The notes below the pieces were generated by a model. The model saw nothing but the letters and a program-made list of their open reading frames with translations, was not told the DNA's origin and ran no database searches. A DNA stretch of 5,135 bases from Chlorobiota bacterium (GTDB lineage Bacteria; Bacteroidota; Bacteroidia; Flavobacteriales; Flavobacteriaceae). Position numbers and translations under genes: made by a program. Shown here in pieces: positions 1 to 5,135 of the stretch (positions are counted from its first letter, which is position 1; each line of letters opens with the position of its first letter). The stretch lies in contig JAADHG010000299.1 in NCBI GenBank assembly GCA_013151975.1, forward strand, positions 1-5,135, read 5' to 3'.

Positions 1-746
1 TTTTTAGTTTCTGATAATTCAATTATTTTATTTATGGTTGCTACTATCTTATCTAATTCTCTAGTATTATTTAGAATATTGACTAAATCATTTTGCCTAT
101 CTTGTACATAATTGTCGAATTCTAAACTTTGGAAAATACTTAAATCTATTCTGGAATCGTTTAGCCAATTTTTATAATTTTGACTGTAATAAAAGTGTTT
201 TTTTTCAAATGGTTTTAGCTGATTTTGATAATTATTTTGAGCTAATATTTCTTCTTCTTGATAATCTAACAGCATATCGTTCCAACCTACAAGTAATTGG
301 CGTAATTCGTCATTAGAAATTATATCGATAGTTGAACTGTTCATAATTGAATTAGTTGCACCACTCGAAGGATTAAACGTATAAGTATATCCTGAATGCC
401 AAAGGTGATAAGATAATGAATCAAGATTTTCAGTTTTTATATCTTTTATTGGTAATCTGGATAATAAATACTCTACTGATTTCATGGACCTTTTGTGATT
501 AAACAATACAGTATCTAATTGTACCTTATTACCCTTAAACTCTTTGTTAAGTTCGCTTAAAAGAAGATTCTCTTTTTGTTTTTGTATTCGTTTGGAGTTC
601 CAATTATTAATACTTAAAGCAATGAGAATACCAATTACCACAAGTACAATTTCGCCAATGGCGTATTTAAGGTAGTTGGTAGTACGTGTTGTAGAGGGTT
701 TTTCTGAAACTAACTTTTGTCTTATTTTATTAAAGAGTTTTGCCAT
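1..746 (-). CDS. DUF6090 family single-pass membrane protein, 3' end cut off by the window
   Basis: The frame opens with ATG at 746 and stays open for 248 codons to the left edge, so the C-terminus is missing. The start MAKLFNKIRQKL matches the basic N-terminus of the DUF6090 family. One membrane helix follows at about residues 25-46 (YLKYAIGEIVLVVIG, then ILIALSINNW). The rest is polar and helix-rich, probably outside the cytoplasmic membrane. Residues 127-160 (SSG, then S/T and I/L repeats, then a run ending LLVGWNDMLL) resemble the equivalent stretch of the neighbour at 884-1657, so the two are paralogues. The molecular function of DUF6090 is not known to me. There is no Shine-Dalgarno sequence before the start, as is normal in this phylum; the 13 nt before ATG are A-rich and abut a palindromic repeat element. 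It is probably the last visible gene of the minus-strand cluster. Family assignment is confident; function is not assigned. Confidence 0.88.
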   Translation of the reverse strand, partial: MAKLFNKIRQKLVSEKPSTTRTTNYLKYAIGEIVLVVIGILIALSINNWNSKRIQKQKENLLLSELNKEFKGNKVQLDTVLFNHKRSMKSVEYLLSRLPIKDIKTENLDSLSYHLWHSGYTYTFNPSSGATNSIMNSSTIDIISNDELRQLLVGWNDMLLDYQEEEILAQNNYQNQLKPFEKKHFYYSQNYKNWLNDSRIDLSIFQSLEFDNYVQDRQNDLVNILNNTRELDKIVATINKIIELSETK

Positions 747-759
747 AGTTTGTTTGTTT

Positions 760-854
760 TGTCATTTCGAAATGAGTCCGTCTTAGCGGACGATTGAGAA
801 ATCTCATTATGTGATGTCTCAATCCCGATAGCTATCGGGACGCTCGACATGACA
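760..854. repeat. Palindromic intergenic repeat element, copy 1
   Basis: This 95-bp block is bounded by imperfect terminal inverted repeats: TGTCATTTCGA (760-770) and TCGACATGACA (844-854), 10 of 11 positions complementary. Inside are three further inverted repeats: GTCCG/CGGAC (776-780/787-791), ATTGAGA/TCTCAAT (793-799/817-823) and a perfect 18-nt palindrome TCCCGATAGCTATCGGGA (823-840). Copy 2 at 1671-1764 has nearly the same length and ends and shares GAGAAATCTCAT inside. Such elements are common between genes in Flavobacteriaceae genomes and resemble REP or MITE sequences. No transposase is encoded in the window, so any mobility would need an enzyme elsewhere. No clear target-site duplication is visible. 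Confidence 0.8.
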
Positions 855-855
855 T

Positions 856-891
856 TTAGGTTTGATGGATTTTTCTAAAAAATTTAATCAT
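856..891 (-). pseudogene. Truncated 5' stump of a third DUF6090 gene
   Basis: Read on the minus strand from ATG at 891, this frame encodes MIKFFRKIHQT and stops at 858-856, one base before the repeat element. The first eight residues are identical to the start of the intact DUF6090 protein at 884-1657 (MIKFFRKI), and 22 of the first 24 bases match. The ATG overlaps the stop of that gene in the arrangement ATGATTAA (891-884), as in translationally coupled tandem genes. After codon 8 the similarity ends and no membrane segment follows. The simplest reading is the remnant of a DUF6090 gene whose body was lost or replaced at the repeat boundary. A chance match at such an AT-rich site is possible but unlikely over 22 of 24 bases. 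Confidence 0.55.
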
Positions 892-1657
892 GGTTAGTTG
901 TGTTGTTGCTGTTTTCAATATCAGAAATTATTTCTTCAGCCAGCTTTATAGTTTTGGTATATAAGCCATGAAGATTTATGCATTGCCATCGTCTTCCATA
1001 GACCATAATTTCAAGTTGTTTATCGGCTAGTAAACTTTTTTCATCAATTTTTGTTGGAGGTCTCGGATCATTTTTGTAAAATTCTGTTTGTCTAGGCCAA
1101 GGATTTGTTTTGTTGTAAATCCAATTGTAGTTTTCTTTTACATAAGGTTCATATAAAGCCTTAATATCTGAACTAGAAATAACTTCGCGACTTTTTAATT
1201 GTTCTATATGTCTGTAATAATTTAGTATTTTAACTTGAAGACTCTCATTAATGTTGGACATGCCATTTGAACTGGTGAGTGCATCAATACCACTTTTATT
1301 GACTTCGATATTATGTTCTAGCATCAAGGAAACAATATACATCTGTACGTTCTCATCAACAGGTATTAAGGTTTTAAATTGATCTAAAAGAATATTAGCG
1401 TATTCAATATTTGTTTGTAAAATTGACAGTAAATCTTTAGATTGTTTTATATCATCTTCAAGATTTAATTTTATAGTTGATAAATGACTATTTGCTTGAT
1501 TTATATTTTTCTTATTCTCATTCCAATTATTAATTTGTAAGGCGATGAGTATACCAATAACCACAAGCACAATTTCGCCAATGGCGTATTTTAAGTACTT
1601 ACCTGTTTTGTTTTTTTCCATAAGGTCATATCGTATTTTTCTAAAGAATTTAATCAT
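884..1657 (-). CDS. DUF6090 family single-pass membrane protein
   Basis: This is a complete 257-residue protein. The N-terminus is short and basic (MIKFFRKIRYDLMEKNKTGK) and should stay in the cytoplasm. A single membrane helix lies at about residues 24-44, inside the family's hallmark sequence YLKYAIGEIVLVVIG followed by ILIALQINNWNE. Residues 46-100 are polar and likely coiled-coil, followed by a helical domain with a conserved-looking SGIDALTSSNG stretch at 122-132 and a YYRHIEQL segment near 148. The C-terminal part contains Trp/Pro-rich patches (NPWPRQ, DPRPP). I know no catalytic motif and assign no function. It lies in the same direction as the peptidase and the small coiled-coil gene, but a palindromic repeat separates it from them, so co-transcription is plausible and not certain. 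Its stop overlaps an ATG that begins another DUF6090-like reading frame. The start is supported by the exact family N-terminus. Confidence 0.92.
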   Translation of the reverse strand: MIKFFRKIRYDLMEKNKTGKYLKYAIGEIVLVVIGILIALQINNWNENKKNINQANSHLSTIKLNLEDDIKQSKDLLSILQTNIEYANILLDQFKTLIPVDENVQMYIVSLMLEHNIEVNKSGIDALTSSNGMSNINESLQVKILNYYRHIEQLKSREVISSSDIKALYEPYVKENYNWIYNKTNPWPRQTEFYKNDPRPPTKIDEKSLLADKQLEIMVYGRRWQCINLHGLYTKTIKLAEEIISDIENSNNTTNHD

Positions 1658-1670
1658 ATTATAAATGTTT

Positions 1671-1764
1671 TGTCATTTCGAACTAATGTGAGAAATCTCA
1701 TAATGAGATTCCTCGTCGCTTCACCTGTTTTTAGCGACAGTCGATATACTCTGTCGGAATGACA
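1671..1764. repeat. Palindromic intergenic repeat element, copy 2
   Basis: This 94-bp block is bounded by TGTCATTTCGA (1671-1681) and TCGGAATGACA (1754-1764), inverted repeats that match at 10 of 11 positions. The left end is identical to that of copy 1 at 760-854. Internal structure includes AATCTCAT/ATGAGATT (1694-1701/1703-1710), GTCGCT/AGCGAC (1715-1720/1733-1738), and a competing stem CGACAG/CTGTCG (1735-1740/1751-1756). The segment beginning GAGAAATCTCAT (1690-1714) matches 796-820 of copy 1 at 21 of 25 positions, while the other arm differs. It lies between the small coiled-coil gene and a DUF6090 gene and ends 13 nt before that gene's ATG, the same distance as copy 1. Confidence 0.8.
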
Positions 1765-1772
1765 TTTGTATT

Positions 1773-1964
1773 TTAACCTACCTCACCATCTTCGTCTATG
1801 TCTTTAGATAAATGTGTTTCTAGCGCAATAAGCGTTTTTTTAAGTAGTGCTTTTGTGTTATTTAGTTCAGTTTCTAGATGTTCTACGCGATCTTCTAAAC
1901 TGTTGGCTTGCTTTTGTTGTTTGTCTAGTTCGTCTTGTTGTAATAAATCCCAAAATATGCCCAT
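1773..1964 (-). CDS. Small coiled-coil protein with an acidic DxDxDG tail
   Basis: This 63-residue protein begins MGIFWDLLQQDELD, continues as a charged heptad-like helix at about residues 15-52 (for example LEDRVEHLETELNNTKALL) and ends in DIDEDGEVG. Residues 55-60 give D-x-D-x-D-G, which resembles the first half of an EF-hand or dockerin-type calcium loop; only one loop is present and the supporting helices are not obvious, so calcium binding is a guess. There is no signal peptide or membrane segment, so it is probably cytoplasmic. It starts 17 nt after the stop of the M28 peptidase in the same direction, which suggests one transcript. I recall similar short proteins in Flavobacteriaceae as conserved hypotheticals, but no function. 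The coding call rests on the orderly amphipathic helix and tight spacing. An overlapping plus-strand frame looks like its antisense shadow. Confidence 0.8.
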   Translation of the reverse strand: MGIFWDLLQQDELDKQQKQANSLEDRVEHLETELNNTKALLKKTLIALETHLSKDIDEDGEVG

Positions 1965-1981
1965 GGTTATTGTTTTAGTTG

Positions 1982-3460
1982 TTAATTTTTATATAGTATT
2001 TTACTAACGGCTTCATATTTATCACCTGCTGTCCAAACTGGTGTTTTAGGGTCGTTGGCAATGTTACGCCCTGAGAGGACATAGGCTTGAAAAAATTTCA
2101 GTAAATAATTATAATCTAAAGTATCAGCTTCATCTCCTGGTCTGTGATAATATTTAGTCACATCACCATTAAAAGCTGTAAAACCTAAAGAAAAAGTAGG
2201 TGCAGGAATTCCTTTTTTAGCAAAATGCACATTGTCACTTCTATCAAAAAGACCTTGTTCTGGTGCTGGATCATCAATTGCAGTTAATCCAAATACTTTG
2301 GAAGCATCTATAATGTGTTGTGCAGCTGTGGTACGTTGTAAACCAATAATTGTTGCTAACGAGGTGTCATTATAACCGCCATTATCGCTATTAAAGCAAT
2401 ATACCATTTGGTTTAGTGGCAAAACTGGATTTTCTACATAATATTGACTACCTAATAAGCCTTTTTCTTCGCCTGTAAATAAAATAAATAAAGCCGAACG
2501 TTTTGTAGGATACTTAGCCAAATTCTCAGCCATACTTAATACGGTTGTTGTCCCAACTGCATTGTCTCGCGCGCCATTGTATATAGTATCTCCAGTTGCA
2601 TCTGGCGCACCAATGCCTACATGATCGTAATGTGCCGAATAAATAATATATTCGTCTTTAAGTTTAGGATCTGTACCTTCTACAATACCGATTACATTTT
2701 GAGAACTAATAATCTCATCGTTACTTTTACTAAGTGATACCTGAGTTGTTATCACTTTTGTAGTACTTAAACTTGTAGCCAGATTTCCGCCTTTATCTAA
2801 GATCCATATATAACCAAAATCAATACTAGAATTTTCATCTTCTTTTTCTACAACTGATAACTTTGGACTCTTAAAATTATGTTCAATAAATCCCCACATA
2901 CTGGCATTGGTTTGTAGTAATTCTAGAATAGCAAGAGCACCATTATCAATAGCAAGTTGTTGTTTCTTTTTTCGCAGTCTAAATGCTGCTCGAGCATCTT
3001 TAGCATTAGCACTTCCAGATTTAATAATTACAATTTTACCGGTTACGTCTTTGCCTTCATAATCACTTTCTAAACCATAACCTAAATACAAGGCTTTATC
3101 ATTATTCTCTATAATATCCGAACTAATAACAACACTATTAGGCATAACTTCACCATTAATGATTATAGATACTTTTGAAGGTGGCGAGGTTTTTTTGAGT
3201 TTTACTTCTTGATAAAAAGTGCCAGTTTTAGGATTTGATTTTACACCATAACTACGCAATGTATTTGCTAAATAAGAAGCGGCTATTTTACATTCTGGTG
3301 TTCCTGTTTCTCTACCTTTAAGTAAATCGTCAGTTAAAAAATAAATATGACCTTCTATGGTTGCTTTGCTAACTGTTTCTGTGACTTTATCTTTATCGGT
3401 TTGAGCAGTAAGCGAAAAAATAGATAGAAGTGTAATTAATAAAAAAGTATTTTGTTTCAT
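1982..3460 (-). CDS. Secreted M28-family zinc peptidase (aminopeptidase-like) with PA-like insert
   Basis: This 492-residue protein is predicted to hydrolyse peptides, probably from the N-terminus, in the periplasm or outside the cell. Residues 1-20 form a signal peptide ending LTAQ, with no lipobox. A PA-like domain occupies roughly 105-225, including GKIVIIKSG at 141-149. The M28 catalytic domain follows, and all five expected metal ligands plus the catalytic pair are visible: H277 and D279 (SAHYDH), bridging D299 (ARDNAVG), catalytic E331 and ligand E332 (FTGEEKGLLGS), D359 (NSDNGG), and H439 (YYHRPGDE). The RSDNVHFAKKGIPA segment (407-420) is also typical of the family. The substrate cannot be told from sequence. 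It is the first gene of the minus-strand cluster, is followed after 17 nt by the small coiled-coil gene, and diverges from apbE. Length and domain order are normal for PA-containing M28 enzymes, so it appears intact and active. Confidence 0.95.
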   Translation of the reverse strand: MKQNTFLLITLLSIFSLTAQTDKDKVTETVSKATIEGHIYFLTDDLLKGRETGTPECKIAASYLANTLRSYGVKSNPKTGTFYQEVKLKKTSPPSKVSIIINGEVMPNSVVISSDIIENNDKALYLGYGLESDYEGKDVTGKIVIIKSGSANAKDARAAFRLRKKKQQLAIDNGALAILELLQTNASMWGFIEHNFKSPKLSVVEKEDENSSIDFGYIWILDKGGNLATSLSTTKVITTQVSLSKSNDEIISSQNVIGIVEGTDPKLKDEYIIYSAHYDHVGIGAPDATGDTIYNGARDNAVGTTTVLSMAENLAKYPTKRSALFILFTGEEKGLLGSQYYVENPVLPLNQMVYCFNSDNGGYNDTSLATIIGLQRTTAAQHIIDASKVFGLTAIDDPAPEQGLFDRSDNVHFAKKGIPAPTFSLGFTAFNGDVTKYYHRPGDEADTLDYNYLLKFFQAYVLSGRNIANDPKTPVWTAGDKYEAVSKILYKN

Positions 3461-3494
3461 GGTTTTTAAGTCATTAGATGTTGATTATTGTTTT

Positions 3495-3524
3495 TAAAGT
3501 TAAACATTTTTGTCATTACGTCAA
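3495..3524 (-). promoter_or_regulatory. Candidate Bacteroidota-type promoter for the M28 peptidase gene
   Basis: Read on the minus strand, TTG (3524-3522) is followed after 19 nt by TAACTTTA (3502-3495). This resembles the phylum's consensus of a TTG box about 19 nt before TAnnTTTG, with one mismatch at the last base. It would place the transcript start about 28 nt before the peptidase ATG at 3460. It is inferred from pattern only; AT-rich DNA yields such matches fairly often. Confidence 0.4.
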
Positions 3525-3590
3525 TCTTAGCACCTATATGGGAAAAGATATACTTTGTGAAAAGGGAAATAACTTAGCAATTGTTTATTG

Positions 3591-3598
3591 TACTTTTG
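3591..3598 (+). promoter_or_regulatory. Candidate Bacteroidota -7 promoter element for apbE
   Basis: TACTTTTG matches the TAnnTTTG -7 consensus of Bacteroidota primary sigma factor promoters at every fixed position. It lies 40 nt before the apbE ATG at 3639, giving a leader of about 33 nt. No good TTG -33 box is seen at the usual 17-23 nt upstream, so the site is only moderately supported. The leader has no Shine-Dalgarno sequence; the ATG is preceded by an A-rich stretch, usual for the group. Confidence 0.5.
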
Positions 3599-3638
3599 TA
3601 GCAAGAGGAATCTACAATTGAAATAAATTTAAACTAAA

Positions 3639-4628
3639 ATGAAACGCATATTTATTTACTTAACAGTAACGGTTTTATTGTTTTCATGTAAAGAAAAACT
3701 TATTAATAAGCGCATTACAGGAACTGTTTTTGGAACAAGTTACTCTGTTCAATTTGCAACGTATGATAACGATTTAAATTTTGAAACACAGTTTGATAAA
3801 CTGTTTTATGTGATTAACAAATCTATGTCCACTTATCAAACCAATTCTATTATTTCAAAGATTAACAGAAATGAAACAACTACAATAGATTCACATTTTA
3901 GAAAAGTATTTGATGCCGCAAAAGAAATATATAAACTTAGTAATGGTGCTTTCGATCCTACTATAGGCGTATTAGTTAATGCTTGGAATTTTGGACCAGA
4001 AGGAAATATAGATGATTTGAATAGTGAAAAAATTGCCAGCTTAATGCTAACTGTTGGCTTTGATAAAGTAGAGCGCTACCAAGATACTATTGTTAAACAA
4101 AATGTAAATACAATTTTAGATTTTAATGCCATTGCAAAAGGATATGGTGTAGATGTTATTGCAGAATTTTTAGAAACACAGAATATTGAAAACTATTTGG
4201 TAGAAATTGGAGGAGAAATTCGAGCCAAGGGCATTAATATGTCTAGTAATAAACCATGGAAAATAGGAATAGAAAACCCAAATTTTGATGGTTCACAATC
4301 TATTATGAAAGCCATTTCTCTTAATGATGAAGCCATGGCAACATCTGGAACATATAGAAAATTTAAAGTAGATAAAAATGGTAATCGTTATGCGCATATT
4401 ATTGATACGAAAACAGGCTATCCTAGTAAAACCAATTTGTTAAGTATATCGGTTATTGCAGAGGATTGTATGACGGCAGATGCGTATGCTACTGCTTTTA
4501 AAGCCATGGGAATTGATAAGGTAAAAACATTCTTAAAGTCGCATCCTGAATTAAAAGTATTTTTGATTTTTGAAAATAAAAAGAAAGAATTAGAGACACT
4601 TTCTTTAAATGAATTCCCTGATAATTAA
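3639..4628 (+). CDS. apbE: FAD:protein FMN transferase (ApbE), lipoprotein
   Basis: ApbE transfers FMN from FAD to a Thr or Ser of target proteins, classically NqrB/NqrC and RnfD/RnfG-type subunits, outside the cytoplasmic membrane, using Mg2+. The 329-residue protein carries a lipoprotein signal with lipobox LFSC (C17). Family motifs appear in order: GTVFGTSYSV (28-37), MSTYQTNSII (63-72), GAFDPTIGVLV with W-N-F-G (103-119), DFNAIAKGYGVD (161-172), VEIGGEIRAKG (188-198), ATSGTYRKF (234-242), HIIDTKTGYP (253-262) and the metal/flavin-site segment TADAYATA (279-286, D281 and T285). No key residue seems missing and the length is normal. It diverges from the M28 peptidase gene and is followed by a weak hairpin. 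No Nqr or Rnf subunit lies in this window, so its flavoprotein target is not shown here; in many flavobacteria apbE lies near nqr genes, which may lie elsewhere. Confidence 0.96.
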   Translation: MKRIFIYLTVTVLLFSCKEKLINKRITGTVFGTSYSVQFATYDNDLNFETQFDKLFYVINKSMSTYQTNSIISKINRNETTTIDSHFRKVFDAAKEIYKLSNGAFDPTIGVLVNAWNFGPEGNIDDLNSEKIASLMLTVGFDKVERYQDTIVKQNVNTILDFNAIAKGYGVDVIAEFLETQNIENYLVEIGGEIRAKGINMSSNKPWKIGIENPNFDGSQSIMKAISLNDEAMATSGTYRKFKVDKNGNRYAHIIDTKTGYPSKTNLLSISVIAEDCMTADAYATAFKAMGIDKVKTFLKSHPELKVFLIFENKKKELETLSLNEFPDN

Positions 4629-4631
4629 TGT

Positions 4632-4653
4632 CTTATAATTTTTTTATTATAAG
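4632..4653 (+). terminator. Weak AT-rich hairpin after apbE
   Basis: CTTATAAT (4632-4639) and ATTATAAG (4646-4653) form a perfect 8-bp stem with a six-T loop, starting 4 nt after the apbE stop. The stem has only one G-C pair and no T-run follows it, so it is a poor intrinsic terminator on its own. Its position directly after a stop codon and before a separate gene is the main argument for a role in 3'-end formation or RNA stability. Confidence 0.35.
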
Positions 4654-4763
4654 GAACGTGTAGAATATCCCTATTATTGGGTATAGTGTCGATGATTTAT
4701 TTTTAATACTTTTATTTTTTATAAATTCCGTAGTATAATTCTTAATGTTTAATTAATCCTCTC

Positions 4764-5135
4764 ATGAAAATTAAAATAATAGTCCTTATATTTTTTTGCA
4801 CATCGTTACACATCAATTCTCAAACTAATAGTGAAATTGCTGGTGTTTATATAAAAAGAGCTGAACAAAGTTTTCAAAAATCTGAAATTGAAAATTCACT
4901 AAAAATATTCAATAAAGCATTAAAGTTTATAGATACAATATCAGATAGCAGAATTGCAAGATTAGGAATGTTATTGCACTATGAAACGAAAGAATATTTT
5001 TTAGCTCGTTCTTATTCTTATGATTATTTTAAGTTAGTAAAAGATAAAACTACTGCAGATTATGATTTAATGTTAGAGATTTTTGTGAACATTATGGAAG
5101 AAATAGATGATTTTAAAATAGAGCAAAAGCGTTTA
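4764..5135 (+). CDS. Exported helical protein, possibly TPR-like, 3' end cut off by the window
   Basis: An open frame of exactly 124 codons runs from ATG at 4764 to the right edge. Residues 1-20 (MKIKIIVLIF then FCTSLHINSQ) form a signal peptide likely cleaved after INSQ; C12 lacks a proper lipobox because Phe precedes it. The mature part is helical with a TPR-like pattern: an A-x-x-x-x-x-x-x-x-x-x-x-A-L spacing around KRAEQSFQKSEIENSLKIFN (31-50) followed by KALKF, then a second helical pair around LHYETKEYFLARSYSYDYF (71-89). This suggests a periplasmic or surface protein that makes protein contacts, but there is no catalytic signature in the visible part and I do not recognise a named family. 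The 135-nt gap after apbE contains a weak hairpin and no strong promoter match; TACTTTTA at 4707-4714 is a one-mismatch -7 candidate without a well-spaced TTG. Confidence 0.75.
   Translation, partial: MKIKIIVLIFFCTSLHINSQTNSEIAGVYIKRAEQSFQKSEIENSLKIFNKALKFIDTISDSRIARLGMLLHYETKEYFLARSYSYDYFKLVKDKTTADYDLMLEIFVNIMEEIDDFKIEQKRL

Noticed and set aside
823..840. Perfect 18-nt palindrome as an operator or terminator
   Set aside because: It is part of the repeat element, is a familiar component of such repeats in Flavobacteriaceae, and has no T-run after it on either strand.
884..1964. Small coiled-coil protein plus DUF6090 proteins as a new functional system
   Set aside because: Apart from same-strand order, nothing links them: a repeat element separates them, they share no motif, and DUF6090 genes occur widely in flavobacteria in my recollection.
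1798..2007. Plus-strand open frame of 69 codons, rich in Ser, Cys and Phe
   Set aside because: It lies antisense to the small coiled-coil gene and the end of the peptidase gene. Its Ser/Cys-rich make-up is what the reverse complement of a Gln/Lys/Glu-rich helix gives, and it has no recognisable family features.
4734..4739. TATAAT before the 4764 gene as a -10 box
   Set aside because: It is the proteobacterial/Gram-positive sigma-70 form, not the Bacteroidota consensus, and there is no TTGACA at proper spacing; the region is very AT-rich.
4797..4799. Cys at residue 12 of the 4764 protein as a lipoprotein cysteine
   Set aside because: The residues before it are I-F-F; a lipobox needs a small residue at -1, and the hydrophobic segment continues past this Cys to a better signal peptidase I site after INSQ.
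1..5135. CRISPR array, tRNA or rRNA gene, toxin-antitoxin pair or phage-defence system
   Set aside because: No regularly spaced direct repeats, cloverleaf or rRNA sequence was seen, and no nuclease, helicase or toxin motif occurs in any of the encoded proteins. The two palindromic elements are too far apart and too different to be CRISPR repeats.

Overview
The window looks like the chromosome of a member of the Flavobacteriaceae (Bacteroidota). The DNA is AT-rich and start codons lack Shine-Dalgarno sequences. There is a TAnnTTTG-type promoter element and signal peptides ending in 'Q'. The DUF6090 proteins and the intergenic palindromic repeats of the TGTCATTTCGA type are also typical of that group. 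A genus cannot be given from this sequence alone.

Left part (1-3460, all minus strand). Read in the direction of transcription, the order is: a secreted M28-family zinc peptidase with a PA-like insert (3460-1982); a 63-residue coiled-coil protein 17 nt downstream (1964-1773); a 94-bp palindromic repeat element; a DUF6090 membrane-anchored protein (1657-884); a short stump that reads like the start of another DUF6090 gene; a second 95-bp repeat element; and a second DUF6090 gene that runs off the left edge (746-1). The two repeat elements each end exactly 13 nt before a DUF6090 start codon.

Right part (3461-5135, plus strand). A 178-bp divergent promoter region separates the peptidase from apbE (3639-4628), a lipoprotein FAD:protein FMN transferase with all its family motifs. 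After a weak AT-rich hairpin comes the first 124 codons of an exported, helical, possibly TPR-like protein that runs off the right edge (4764-5135).

How they fit together. The genes are mostly ordinary envelope housekeeping: peptide degradation, flavinylation of an extracytoplasmic redox protein, and two uncharacterised single-pass membrane proteins. Nothing here amounts to a clear new defence or biosynthetic system. The most unusual part is the DUF6090 tandem region, which combines paired repeat elements at fixed spacing, a conserved DNA block over the membrane segment and a truncated third gene start. Together these suggest a small gene array that has been expanding and recombining.
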